Source: Cellulomonas sp. Leaf395
GTDB lineage: Bacteria > Actinomycetota > Actinomycetes > Actinomycetales > Cellulomonadaceae
DNA length: 64,000 nucleotides
NCBI RefSeq assembly: GCF_001424125.1
Contig: NZ_LMQI01000005.1
Span: 598,162-662,161 of the forward strand
Direction: 5' to 3'
The position numbers and the translations under genes were made by a program. The stretch's first letter is position 1; every line of letters starts with the position of its first letter. Below the pieces are notes generated by a model, which did no database searches, was not told the DNA's origin, and saw nothing but the letters and a program-made list of their open reading frames with translations. Below are positions 9,768-18,283 of this stretch, one piece after another.

Positions 9768-10214
9768 GTGACCACCATCCATGTCCCGCCCGGACAAGGC
9801 GAGCACTACCCGATGATCGACGGTGACCACGTCGCGAAGGCCGCCGTCCGCGACACCAACGGTGCCTTCGAGGTCTTCGAGGTGATCGCACCCGCCGCGC
9901 CGATGGCGCCTCCTCACGTCTCGCCGTGGACCGGAGTGCTGTTCCTGCTCGATGGCCGAGTCACTGCGCTGGTCGGCGACACGACGTACAAGGTCGAGCC
10001 CGGCGGAGTGCTGGTGGCCCCCGCGGGCACTCCCGTCACCTTCGAGGTCGTCGGGGACTTCGCCCGCTTCGTGGCCATCACCTCCGGTGACGGGGCCGGA
10101 CGGTTCTTCGCCGACTTCTCGGGCTCTGTGCCGTCCGACCAACCCGTCGAGAAGTCGATGGAAGCGATCCTCTCGGTCACCCAGCGACACGGCGTCCAGC
10201 TCGCGAGTGCATGA
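9768..10214 (+). CDS. Cupin domain protein
   Basis: 148 residues forming one conserved small beta-barrel. APPHVSPWTGVLFLLDGRVT followed by KVEPGGVLVAPAGTPVTFEV matches the two cupin motifs; the first keeps one His and lacks the usual second metal-binding His, so metal binding is uncertain. The start is the GTG at 9768, chosen because AAGGAGAAGGAG precedes it. It follows the large LuxR regulator at a short distance and is convergent with the LacY-like permease gene. A small-molecule-modifying or -sensing role is likely for the fold, but the reaction cannot be assigned. Confidence 0.78.
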   Translation: MTTIHVPPGQGEHYPMIDGDHVAKAAVRDTNGAFEVFEVIAPAAPMAPPHVSPWTGVLFLLDGRVTALVGDTTYKVEPGGVLVAPAGTPVTFEVVGDFARFVAITSGDGAGRFFADFSGSVPSDQPVEKSMEAILSVTQRHGVQLASA

Positions 10215-10239
10215 GACGCAAGCCTCCCCCGCGACAAGA

Positions 10240-11583
10240 TCATGCACGCGCGGCGGATCTCCTTTCGTCGTCGAGCTCGCCGGCGCCCCCGTCGGCGAGC
10301 TCGCCTGTGGGAGCCTCACGGCCCTTGTCGTCGCCCATGAGCAGGCTCGCGAGGATGGTCGCGACCAGGATCACCACGGACATGACCACGTAGGACTCGG
10401 AGAACCCGTACTTGTCGTAGCCGCGCCCGAACACCCCGGAGAACAGCGCGACTCCCAGGGATTTCGCGACGCCGAAACCGAGCATGTACGCGGTCGCGGA
10501 GATCTTCACGTCGAACATCCGGGTGATGTACTTCATCACGGAGACGAGCATGAACGGCATCTCGACCGCGGCGAGCAGACGCCAGGCGATCAGTGCCTCC
10601 GTGCTGGTGAAGAGCGCGGAGCCCAGCACCCGCACCACGAGGATCCCGGCGAAGATCTGCAGTCCGCGCTTGGCGCCGATCCGGTTGATGATCGCGGGCG
10701 TGAAGAGCATCACCACGGCCTCGAGCAGGATCTGGATCGACACCACCGTGCCGAACAGCGCCTCCGGGTCCGGGTGGTCGACAAGGTCGCTGAAGTAGAT
10801 CGAGAACTGCTGGTCGAACACGTCGTACAGGGCGGCCGTGCCCATCATGAGGACCACGAAGCCGAGGAAGTTGCGGTCCGTGATCAGCCCGCGGATGTCT
10901 TCCTTGCTGACCTTGTGAGCCTTCGACTCGCCCCCGGCCTGCTTCGCACCGGCCGCCTGGCGCGGCACCCGCGCGACAAAGAGCAGCACGCCCAGCACGA
11001 GCGCAGCGAACGACGCCGCCCACCAGATGTTGTCGGGGTTGGTGGCCCAGATCACTCCGCCGATGGCCGATGCGAAGGAGCCGCCGAGCGAACCGAAGAG
11101 CCGCGCGTGGCCGTACTCGAACTCGTTGGCGCGGCTCGCGCGCTCGTTGAAGGCCTCGACCACGGACACGCCCGCGTAGGTGACGAGGCTGAGGTAGATG
11201 CCTCCGACTACGGCGGCGAGGGTCTGGTCGACATCGATGAGCGGCTTGAACACGAACTGGAAGAACGGCCCGATCAATGCGGCGCACACGACCACGAACG
11301 CGAACAGCGGCTTGCGGAAGCCCAGGCGGTCCTGCAGGAATCCGTACAGCGGCTGCAGGCACAGGGCGGTGAGCGCCATGACCGTGCTCACCCTGCCGAT
11401 GCTCGTCGACGACATGCCCTGGTCGTCGAGCCACAGGCCCATGAACGTGAAGATGAACTGCCAGGCGACGAAGTAGAAGAAGTAGATCCCGCCGTAGTTC
11501 CACAGCACCAGGCGCTTGATCGAGTCCACGAACCTGGGCCCGGTGACCGGTGCCGCGGCGCCCTGACCGCCGCCGCCGCTCAT
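10240..11583 (-). CDS. LacY-like MFS oligosaccharide:H+ symporter
   Basis: 447 residues with about 12 hydrophobic segments. It resembles the LacY (oligosaccharide:H+ symporter) branch of the major facilitator superfamily: WNYGGIYFFYFVAWQFIF in helix 1, QPLYGFLQDRLGFRKPL in the helix 2-3 loop, and GGIYLSLVTYAGVSVVEAF followed by EYGHARLFG. Glu143 and Arg161 fall where LacY has its substrate-binding Glu126 and Arg144. The ATG at 11583 overlaps the TGA of the GH43 gene (ATGA), so permease and hydrolase are coupled; longer upstream extensions of the frame are spurious. It probably imports the oligosaccharide (arabino-oligosaccharide is the best guess) that the GH43 enzyme then cleaves. Confidence 0.88.
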   Translation of the reverse strand: MSGGGGQGAAAPVTGPRFVDSIKRLVLWNYGGIYFFYFVAWQFIFTFMGLWLDDQGMSSTSIGRVSTVMALTALCLQPLYGFLQDRLGFRKPLFAFVVVCAALIGPFFQFVFKPLIDVDQTLAAVVGGIYLSLVTYAGVSVVEAFNERASRANEFEYGHARLFGSLGGSFASAIGGVIWATNPDNIWWAASFAALVLGVLLFVARVPRQAAGAKQAGGESKAHKVSKEDIRGLITDRNFLGFVVLMMGTAALYDVFDQQFSIYFSDLVDHPDPEALFGTVVSIQILLEAVVMLFTPAIINRIGAKRGLQIFAGILVVRVLGSALFTSTEALIAWRLLAAVEMPFMLVSVMKYITRMFDVKISATAYMLGFGVAKSLGVALFSGVFGRGYDKYGFSESYVVMSVVILVATILASLLMGDDKGREAPTGELADGGAGELDDERRSAARA

Positions 11584-12596
11584 CGGATCGTCCCGTCGGA
11601 CGCAAGCACCTCGACGCCGGAGGGCACCGGACGGCTCAGCGGCTGTGGTACCCCCCATCGGGGCTCGCCGTCCACGAACGGCAGGACCTGCGCGCAGGCG
11701 TGCCGGTTGGGGTCCCACAAGGGGTTGCCGATGAGCTCCGTATAGGTGCGAGCGTGATAGACGAGCACCGTCTCCCCCTCAGTCGACTCCGTGAAGCTGT
11801 TGTGGCCCGGACCGTAGATGCCGTTCTCGGGGGCGCTCGTGAAGACCGGCTCGGAAGACTTGGTCCAGCTCCCGGGGTCGAGGACATCCGCATCCGCGGA
11901 CGCGGTCAGCAGCCCCATCGCATAGTCGATGCCCGTCGCAGAGGCGCTGTACGTGAGGAACAGCCGCCCGTCCCGCTGCAGGACCGAAGGACCCTCGGCG
12001 ACCCAGAACCCGATGATCTCCCAGTCGAGCTCCGGCCGGCACAGCATCACCGCGGGCGTCGCGAGCGTCCACGGATTCTCCATGCGCGCGATGTAGAGGT
12101 TCGAGTGCCCCTTCACCGCGAAGTCCTGCTGCGCCCACACCAGATACTGGTCGTCCCGGTGGACGAAGCTCGTCGCGTCGAGCGCGAACGACTCCCAGCC
12201 GGTGTCCACCTGGCCCTTCTCCGTCCAGGTGCCGGTGAGGGGGTCCGCGTCGAGGCACTCGAGGCAGTAGACACGGTGGTTGAAGGTGTCGTCCGCGTCG
12301 GGGACGTCGAAGGTGACGTCCGGGTTGGGCGCCGCGGCGTAGTAGATGTACCAGGCATCACCGATGCGGTGGAGCTCGGGCGCCCAGATGAGGTGGGACT
12401 GCGGCCCCTCGGCGTGCTTGCTCCAGATGGTCACCTCGGGCGCGGCTTGCAGGTCCGCGAGGCGTTCGGCCCGGCGCAGGACGATGCGGTCATACAACGG
12501 GTACGAACCCGTGAAGTAGTAATGGCCGTCATGGCGCAGGACGCATGGATCCGCGCGCTGAAGCACGATGGGGTTCGGCATGGGATCCACGGGCAC
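11580..12596 (-). CDS. Glycoside hydrolase family 43 (arabinan / arabinofuranosidase type)
   Basis: 338 residues from the GTG at 12596, chosen because GAGGAGG sits 6 bases upstream; the frame is open further but without signals. It shows the five-bladed propeller landmarks of GH43: general base Asp16 in RADPCVL, WAPELH at 71-76, the pKa-modulating Asp140 in LDATSF and the general acid Glu201 in VAEGPS. There is no signal peptide, so the enzyme is intracellular and acts on imported oligosaccharides. The next gene, a LacY-like permease, is translationally coupled. Alpha-L-arabinofuranosidase or beta-xylosidase activity is expected from the family; which of these cannot be decided here. Confidence 0.88.
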   Translation of the reverse strand: MPVDPMPNPIVLQRADPCVLRHDGHYYFTGSYPLYDRIVLRRAERLADLQAAPEVTIWSKHAEGPQSHLIWAPELHRIGDAWYIYYAAAPNPDVTFDVPDADDTFNHRVYCLECLDADPLTGTWTEKGQVDTGWESFALDATSFVHRDDQYLVWAQQDFAVKGHSNLYIARMENPWTLATPAVMLCRPELDWEIIGFWVAEGPSVLQRDGRLFLTYSASATGIDYAMGLLTASADADVLDPGSWTKSSEPVFTSAPENGIYGPGHNSFTESTEGETVLVYHARTYTELIGNPLWDPNRHACAQVLPFVDGEPRWGVPQPLSRPVPSGVEVLASDGTIR

Positions 12597-12752
12597 GGAA
12601 TGCCTCCTCGTCGCTGAGACAGGGCCAGGTTTGCAACGTAGCAGCATTGACCCCGTGTGTTTTTGCATTGTCAGGCTGCTTCGCCCCGCCATTCCGCGAG
12701 CCACCCGGGCTGCGCGGTCGCCACACATCGAGACCGCATGTCCGGGAAGCGC
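12597..12752 (-). promoter_or_regulatory. Promoter region of the GH43-permease operon
   Basis: The 156 bases before the GH43 gene. On the minus strand a TACGTT at 12640-12635 is a reasonable -10 hexamer, about 39 bases before the start codon. It lies within an imperfect palindrome (TGCAACGTAGCA, plus 12632-12643) that could be an operator. A similar GCTACGTT occurs before the carbohydrate ABC operon near 49154-49161. These are suggestions from inspection only. Confidence 0.3.
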
Positions 12753-13394
12753 TCATCGTTCGAAACCGACCACGTCCCAGACCAGACCGTGATGACGGTA
12801 GCGACGGGTCAGACCCTGAGCTGTCAGGACGTCCACCATGGCCGGAGGCGAATGCACGAAGCCGCGGAAGTCGTTTCCCCTCAGTCGGCTCAACGCGTTG
12901 TCACACCACAGCGCCGCACGCGTCATGCCGTTACGCGGTGGGTGGGAAAAGACCAGCATCCGCCGTGCATGGCTGCCTGCAGCCGCGAGCAGCCTTTCGT
13001 AGTCCGGGTAACAGCACACGACGCGGTGCAGTACGACCAGGTCGGCCGGCTCGACGTCGTCCGGGGCGGTCGCGATGTCGAGGAACCGGCGGCTCACTCG
13101 TCCGGTCATTCCGGATTGCTCGAGCAGAAGTCGAGCCTCGTCCTCATAGTTGGTCGAGATCTCCAGGTTCGTCGCCGAGGCCGCTCCGCGGCGCAGGAGC
13201 TCGATCTCGATCTCGCCGACGCCCCCGCCGATCTCCAGAACCGTGGCGCCCTCGATACCGCGGTCGGTGAGAAACCCGACCAGCCGCTCCTCGACGCGGC
13301 TCAGGCCGCGCTTGCGGAACCGCCGTGCCATCCGGCGCGCGAACCGGTCGGTGAACGTGGCCTGGTAGTGGTCACGACCGCAGCAATCGTCCAC
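12753..13394 (-). CDS. Class I SAM-dependent methyltransferase
   Basis: 213 residues. Motif I is VLEIGGGVGEIE at about 52-63, and the rest of the Rossmann-like methyltransferase fold follows: ATNLEISTNYEDEARLLLEQ (motif II region) and DVEPADLVVLHRVVCCYPDY (motif IV). It resembles the small-molecule methyltransferases of the UbiG/BchM group, but no substrate can be named. The GTG at 13394 starts the gene. It is divergent from the universal stress protein gene and ends upstream of the GH43 operon; it has no obvious functional link with either. Confidence 0.8.
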   Translation of the reverse strand: MDDCCGRDHYQATFTDRFARRMARRFRKRGLSRVEERLVGFLTDRGIEGATVLEIGGGVGEIEIELLRRGAASATNLEISTNYEDEARLLLEQSGMTGRVSRRFLDIATAPDDVEPADLVVLHRVVCCYPDYERLLAAAGSHARRMLVFSHPPRNGMTRAALWCDNALSRLRGNDFRGFVHSPPAMVDVLTAQGLTRRYRHHGLVWDVVGFER

Positions 13395-13566
13395 ACCGTC
13401 AGTATCGGGCTGTCCGGTGGGACAACGCCATCATCAGGGTGATGGTGCTACGGGTCTCCAGGGTCGAAGCCCAGGACTTCCGACTCTACGAACGACGACC
13501 GCCGGGTCCGCACGATCGAGGTATCCGAACGAACGGATGGGACGAGGAAGTCCTCGGAGGTGCGAG

Positions 13567-14427
13567 ATGAACCGAGAGATCGTGGTGGGCTACGACGGCT
13601 CCAACCACGCGGACGAGGCACTGGTATGGGCTGCCAGAGCGGCCCGACGGCGGCACGCTCCCCTGCGGATCGTGCACGTCGCACGCACGTTCCTGGACGG
13701 CTACGTCATCGCTGACCGCCCGTCCGATCTGACCGCCCAGGTAGGTGGCCAGGTGCTCGCTGACGGGATCGAACGTCTGCGGGCGATCGACCCCGACCTC
13801 GAGGTGACGACGCAGCTTGAGCCGCAGGACAGCGTGGCCGCAGTCCTCACCGAGGCATCCAGGAGCGCCGGACTGCTCGTCGTGGGCTCGCGAGGCCGCG
13901 GAGGGTTCGCCGGTCTGCTGCTGGGATCGGTCAGTGTCACCGTCGCTTCGCACGCGCACTGCCCCGTCGTGGTCGTCAGGACGAACCCCGCAACCGCGGG
14001 CGAGCCCGGCCGACCGGTCGTGGTGGGCGTGGACGGCTCCCCGGCGAGCGTGAGCGCCGTGGACTACGCCTTCGACCAGGCATCCCGGTGGGGCCTGCCA
14101 CTCGTCGCCGTGCACGCGTGGGAGCTCCCCTCGCTCTTCGGACCTGTACCGCCCTGGATGCCGGAGGAGGTGGAGGAGATGCGCATGGCAGAGAAGGCTC
14201 TGCTGTCCGAGAGCCTCGCGGGGCACATGGAGCGCTATCCCGACGTGAACGTGACCTCCATGGTTCACCGCGGCGGTCCGGCCCACGTCATCCTGACCGC
14301 CGCCGCCGACGCTGAGCTCCTGGTGGTCGGGTCGCGTGGCCTGGGAGGCTTCCGCGGCCTGCTGTTGGGGTCGGTGAGCCAGGCGGTCCTGCACCATGCC
14401 ACGTGTCCTGTGGTGGTCGTCCGTTAG
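13567..14427 (+). CDS. Universal stress protein with two Usp domains
   Basis: 286 residues made of two tandem Usp domains (about 1-140 and 150-286). Each starts with the conserved strand (REIVVGYDGSNHADEAL; RPVVVGVDGSPASVSA) and ends with the ATP-binding signature, GSRGRGGFAGLLLGSVS in the first and GSRGLGGFRGLLLGSVS in the second. Both nucleotide sites look intact. Such tandem proteins in actinobacteria are induced by hypoxia or stationary phase. The ATG at 13567 has GGAGG 6 bases upstream. A DUF1876 gene starts 35 bases downstream, an arrangement common in these bacteria, and both end at the terminator at 14773. Confidence 0.92.
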   Translation: MNREIVVGYDGSNHADEALVWAARAARRRHAPLRIVHVARTFLDGYVIADRPSDLTAQVGGQVLADGIERLRAIDPDLEVTTQLEPQDSVAAVLTEASRSAGLLVVGSRGRGGFAGLLLGSVSVTVASHAHCPVVVVRTNPATAGEPGRPVVVGVDGSPASVSAVDYAFDQASRWGLPLVAVHAWELPSLFGPVPPWMPEEVEEMRMAEKALLSESLAGHMERYPDVNVTSMVHRGGPAHVILTAAADAELLVVGSRGLGGFRGLLLGSVSQAVLHHATCPVVVVR

Positions 14428-14462
14428 TGCTGACCCCGTCAGGCGGGAAGGGAGAACGTGCC

Positions 14463-14750
14463 ATGAACACCTGGAAGGTCGCGATCTACCTGTTCGACGC
14501 CGACGACCACGGACACGACACCGGCGTGACGAAGGCGCACGCGGTGCTCAGCACCTCGAGCGGCACCACTCTCGACGGCTACGGACGGGCATGCCGAGCG
14601 CCACGTGACGACGACGTCCCGGAGATCGGCGAGGAGCTCGCCGCGGCTCGGGCGCTGCGCAACCTGGCGGACCGGCTTCTGTCGGCAACCTCCGACGACA
14701 TCGAGGCTATCGAGCACGACGACGTGCAGCTCGTCCGCCTCTGGTCATGA
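14463..14750 (+). CDS. DUF1876 domain protein
   Basis: 95 residues. NTWKVAIYLFDADDHGHDTG near the start, a TKAHAVL segment and the C-terminal ALRNLADRLLSATSDDIEAI match the small DUF1876 family, which adopts a dsRBD-like fold and is found next to universal stress protein genes in actinobacteria. Function is unknown; a stress or dormancy role is inferred from context. GGGAG lies ahead of the ATG at 14463. It is the second gene of the usp operon. Confidence 0.85.
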   Translation: MNTWKVAIYLFDADDHGHDTGVTKAHAVLSTSSGTTLDGYGRACRAPRDDDVPEIGEELAAARALRNLADRLLSATSDDIEAIEHDDVQLVRLWS

Positions 14751-14772
14751 CCAGGAGCGTCTAGAACCGCTT

Positions 14773-14801
14773 CCGGACAGGGCGCCTACCGCCCTGTCCG
14801 G
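14773..14801. terminator. Perfect 12-bp hairpin between convergent genes
   Basis: CCGGACAGGGCG and its exact reverse complement CGCCCTGTCCGG are separated by five bases, 22 bases after the DUF1876 stop and 69 bases from the end of the convergent pectinase gene. There is no T tract on either side, as is common in high-GC actinobacteria. It probably terminates transcription from both directions. Confidence 0.75.
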
Positions 14802-14870
14802 AGGCAATGACGCGGGCAGCCTCCCTCCCGCACGAGTTCCTGAAGGAGCTCGGCGGCGGGACCGACCTGG

Positions 14871-17165
14871 TCAGTCGGTGTTGCCGGTGGGATCCCAGCC
14901 GTCGGACCCGCTGAGGTAGTCCTGGATCTCGTAGTCGGCGGCCTGGGCATCGGTCAGCTGGGGCCGGTCGGGGTTGATGCCGGCACCGGGGCCGTCGTTG
15001 CGGTACTCCAGGGCCCGACCCTCGCTCCAGTCACGCCCGGACATCGAGGTCCAGGGGTCGTCCTTGATGTGGTTGCCGAGGAACGAGTCGCGGACGACGA
15101 CCTGCGGCTCAGCCGACGGGAAGCTGCTCGGACGCCACGGCCGGCCGAGGAAGTAGCTGTCCGGCTTCGCGTTCGAGATGAGCTTGCTGTCGGTGACGAG
15201 GAACCCGAGCCAGCCGGGAGAGGACGTGCTCGGCGCGACGACGTAGCCGTTGGGGTCGCTGTCTCGCTTCAGCGCCTTGATCGTCGAGCCGTCGATGACG
15301 GCGCTCGCCCGGCCGAAGATGAAGTCCACGTCGCCCTCGATCCACGAGCCGTGGACGTAGGCACGCGCGGGCGTCGTCGCGTTCGGGGAGTCGAGGTAGA
15401 GGGTGTCCTGGTTGCCGAGGAAGCGGACGTTGTCGAAGACCATCCGGTCAGCGGTGGTCTTGACCGCGACCGCCTGCTGGTTGGTGATCTCGGGATGGGC
15501 CTGCTCGTCGAAGGAGTTCTCGAAGGTGAGGTACCTCGCGGTGAAGTCCGCGCCGGCCAGCGTCGCCGTCGCGCTCCCGCTCGTACCGTACGTGCCCGAG
15601 CCGTCGGGCTTCGGCGTTCCCGCAGCATTGTCATAGGTGATCACGACGTCCTCGGCCCGCCCGGTGGCGCCGACGAACGACAACTTCGGCTTGGTCCGGT
15701 CGACGCGGACGACCTCGCGGTAGACGCCCGGCTCGATCACGATCTCGACGGTGCGGGTGGAGGCGGTGGGTGCGGCGTCGACCGCCGCCTGGACGCTGGT
15801 GACGTCGCCCCCGTTGCCCTGAGCGACGGTGATGTGCTCGGGCCGGCCGAGTCCCTGCGGGCCGGCGAGCGCGCCGACGACACGCGGGACGGAGGTGGCC
15901 GGGTGGACGGTCCGCCGAAGGGTCGGGGTCCAGCCCGCGCCCTCGGCGATGTCGGGATCGTGCGCCGCGTTGTGGGCGGCGAGCAGGTCCACCGGCTCGC
16001 CGTTGACGAGGTTGCCACCCTCCGTCATCGTCGTGCCCTTCCAGTACTTGATGACGCTGGAGGGTTCGATGGTGGGGGCGAGGGTGAAGGCGTTGTGCTC
16101 AGCCACGAGCTTCGACTGCACGCCGATGCCCCAGCTGTACTGGTAGTTCCCGGCGTCGTCCTCGACGTAGAGGTTGTTGTACACGTCGACCTGGCCGTAG
16201 CGGACCCGAGGGGTGCGCTGGCCCAGGTCACGCCACTCGTTGTGGTGCAGCGTGATGCGCAGCTTGCCGTCGTCCGACGTCCGGGAGTCGCTGGAGCCGA
16301 TGAGCATGACCTTGTCGTGGTCGCGGAACCGGTTCCACGAGACGGTGACGAGGTCGGAGCCGTGGGTGATGTCGAGGAGGGCGTCGTGCACCTGGTACTG
16401 GCGCCCGTAGTAGGTCGGCTGCTCGGAGTCCGGCATCCCCTCGTCGCTGAACTCGTTGGAGTCGATCCACACGTTGGTCGCGCCGTAGAGCGAGAGCGGG
16501 TCGTACTCGGAGTTCCACTCGCCGAACTCGCCGTCGCCCGGGTCCCACGCGGGGAAGCAGTCGTACGCGTTCTGGAACTCGACGCCCCGGAGGATGACGT
16601 TCGACTCGCCGTCGACCTTGAGGTTGGCACCCTTCACGAGCGCGCCGGGGAGGCCGACGAGCGTGGTGTTGGAGCCGATCGGGACCTGCACCCGGGCGGC
16701 CTGTGCCCGCTGGGACGCGCGACGGGCGTCCTCGAGCGGGCCCGCCGGGTCGACCTTGCCCCAGGTCGCCGGGTCGTACGCCTCGAGGAACGCCTCGAGC
16801 GTGTACCCGTCCCGCGCGAAGTCCGCGCAGGTCAGCGGCTGGTTGTCCTCGTCCACGTTGCCGTCGATGGTCCCGTCGATGTACACGATCTTGGGCTGGT
16901 CACCGGCGACCGCTGCGGCGAGCTCGTCGCGGGTGCTGACGGTGAACACCTGGTCCGGCGTGGCTGCGGAGCCGCCTGTCGTGCCGTTGCCGAACGAGGC
17001 CCACCCGTCACCGGTGGCGAGGGTCTCGCGTGCGACGGCGGAGGGGTCGGTCGGTGGCTGGGCCGGGCCTGGGGCGGCCTGGGCGGGAGACGCCGTGACG
17101 GCCAGGGCAGCGACGCAGGCGGTTGCCGTGGCGGCGCGGACGAGCGGGTGCGGGCTGAAGCGCAT
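14871..17165 (-). CDS. Secreted bifunctional pectate lyase (PL1) - pectin methylesterase (CE8)
   Basis: 764 residues. A Sec signal peptide (residues about 1-30, ending ASPAQAAPG) directs export. Residues about 45-400 form a PL1 beta-helix: VYIDGTIDGN, DPLSLYGATNVWIDSNEFSD, DHDKVMLIGSSDS and the catalytic-Arg region RTPRVRYGQVDVYNNLY. Residues about 430-745 form a CE8 pectinesterase with its three signatures: GNQDTLYL (near 587), the catalytic-Asp DFIFGRAS (near 614) and YFLGRPWR (near 672). One polypeptide could therefore de-esterify homogalacturonan and cleave the resulting polygalacturonate. It follows the rhamnogalacturonan acetylesterase gene by 60 bases in the same operon. No carbohydrate-binding module or cell-wall anchor is visible. 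Confidence 0.93.
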   Translation of the reverse strand: MRFSPHPLVRAATATACVAALAVTASPAQAAPGPAQPPTDPSAVARETLATGDGWASFGNGTTGGSAATPDQVFTVSTRDELAAAVAGDQPKIVYIDGTIDGNVDEDNQPLTCADFARDGYTLEAFLEAYDPATWGKVDPAGPLEDARRASQRAQAARVQVPIGSNTTLVGLPGALVKGANLKVDGESNVILRGVEFQNAYDCFPAWDPGDGEFGEWNSEYDPLSLYGATNVWIDSNEFSDEGMPDSEQPTYYGRQYQVHDALLDITHGSDLVTVSWNRFRDHDKVMLIGSSDSRTSDDGKLRITLHHNEWRDLGQRTPRVRYGQVDVYNNLYVEDDAGNYQYSWGIGVQSKLVAEHNAFTLAPTIEPSSVIKYWKGTTMTEGGNLVNGEPVDLLAAHNAAHDPDIAEGAGWTPTLRRTVHPATSVPRVVGALAGPQGLGRPEHITVAQGNGGDVTSVQAAVDAAPTASTRTVEIVIEPGVYREVVRVDRTKPKLSFVGATGRAEDVVITYDNAAGTPKPDGSGTYGTSGSATATLAGADFTARYLTFENSFDEQAHPEITNQQAVAVKTTADRMVFDNVRFLGNQDTLYLDSPNATTPARAYVHGSWIEGDVDFIFGRASAVIDGSTIKALKRDSDPNGYVVAPSTSSPGWLGFLVTDSKLISNAKPDSYFLGRPWRPSSFPSAEPQVVVRDSFLGNHIKDDPWTSMSGRDWSEGRALEYRNDGPGAGINPDRPQLTDAQAADYEIQDYLSGSDGWDPTGNTD

Positions 17166-17225
17166 GGGAGTCCTTGTCCTCGTTGACAGGGTTTCGGGGG
17201 TCGTGCTGTCGGGTTGCCGGCGAGG

Positions 17226-18062
17226 TCACCACACCTCGGGACCGGCGGGCCGCTCGAGCGGCCAGTCGAGGGCCGAGTCCGGGATCTGGTCGCCCAGTGC
17301 CCGGGTGTCCTGCGGCTGGAGCACCCGCTGGTCCTTCAGGTCGCGGACGACGAGGCGCGCGAGCTCGATCGCGCCGCGCGCCTGGAAGTGGGTGTTGTCA
17401 GTCACGCCGTCCGGGTAGTTGGGGTGCTCGCCGGGCGCGAGGTGCAGGAACTCCTCCGTCGTGCCCTCCGGGCCGAGCTCGGCCCATCGCAGCAGGCTGA
17501 GATGTGTCAGGTCGACCAGCGGCACGTCCTCACGCTCGGCGAGCTGACGCATCGCGTCCGGGTACTGCCCGAGGGAGGTGCGGACACCACCGGCGGCGTC
17601 GAACCGTCGGCGCTCCACCGGGGTGACCAGGACCGGGTGCGCGCCACGCTCCCGGGCGCCGTCGATGTAGAGCTCGAGGTACTCCTGGTAGGTCGTGTAG
17701 GGGTCGGTGCTGCGGTCGTCGGTCTTGGAGTCGTTGTGGCCGAACGAGACGAGCAGGTAGTCCCCGGGCTCGATGTCCTCCAGGACCTGATCGAGCAGGC
17801 CGGCCTCGGCGAAGCTCTTCGAGCTGGCCCCCGACCAGGCTTGGTTCACAACCTCGACGTCCTTGGCGAGGAACTCCTCGAGTGCTTGTCCCCACCCGGC
17901 CCTGGGCGCCTCGTACTCCGCGTACGTCGCAGCCGTGGAGTCACCGGTGACGAAGACCGTGACGTCCCCGTCGGGCTCTGCCGCAGCCGCCTGAGAGGGG
18001 AGCACAACGACGGCGGCAAGAGCCGACACCGCGAGAAGACGTAGTCGCTGACGAACGTGCAC
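17226..18062 (-). CDS. Secreted rhamnogalacturonan acetylesterase (CE12, SGNH hydrolase)
   Basis: 278 residues with a signal peptide (residues about 1-28). SGNH blocks are seen: nucleophile Ser42 in VTGDSTAAT, Gly in QAWSGASSKSF, Asn110 in SFGHNDSK, and Asp222/His225 in TDNTHFQARG. This spacing and the final DNTHF are typical of CE12 rhamnogalacturonan acetylesterases, which remove acetyl groups from the rhamnogalacturonan I backbone of pectin. The GTG at 18062 has GGAGG 7 bases upstream. It is the first gene of the operon with the PL1-CE8 enzyme, and a LacI-type palindrome lies just before it. Confidence 0.88.
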   Translation of the reverse strand: MHVRQRLRLLAVSALAAVVVLPSQAAAAEPDGDVTVFVTGDSTAATYAEYEAPRAGWGQALEEFLAKDVEVVNQAWSGASSKSFAEAGLLDQVLEDIEPGDYLLVSFGHNDSKTDDRSTDPYTTYQEYLELYIDGARERGAHPVLVTPVERRRFDAAGGVRTSLGQYPDAMRQLAEREDVPLVDLTHLSLLRWAELGPEGTTEEFLHLAPGEHPNYPDGVTDNTHFQARGAIELARLVVRDLKDQRVLQPQDTRALGDQIPDSALDWPLERPAGPEVW

Positions 18063-18079
18063 AAGGGCCTCCGGAGTGT

Positions 18080-18092
18080 GTAAGCGCTTTCC
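18080..18092. promoter_or_regulatory. LacI-family operator candidate upstream of the pectinase operon
   Basis: GTAAGCGCTTTCC contains the 8-base palindrome AAGCGCTT and extends the symmetry on one side to the usual GGAAAGCGCTTTCC pattern of LacI-family operators with a central CG. It sits 18 bases upstream of the CE12 start codon, where a repressor would block transcription. No LacI regulator gene is in the window. Confidence 0.55.
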
Positions 18093-18283
18093 TATGGTGG
18101 AGGACTATGACCGAGGTCACACCGTGGAGTCAAGCGTGGGGAACTGGCTCGAGTCCGGTCGACGGAGCCGATCCGGTGAGACATCCCGCCTCGTGTCGAT
18201 CTGACGTCCGCCCGCGCGTCGTTGAGGTGACGTCGCAGAACGCCGTGCGACGCCACCCGGCACGACACACGACGGAGGACATG

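Noticed and set aside
12742..12757. AGCGCT core as a LacI operator for the GH43 operon
   Set aside because: Symmetry stops at the six-base core and it lies over 100 bases upstream of the likely promoter, at the end of the methyltransferase gene.
15069..17186. 705-codon plus-strand open frame opposite the pectinase gene
   Set aside because: Antisense mirror of a gene with clear PL1 and CE8 motifs.
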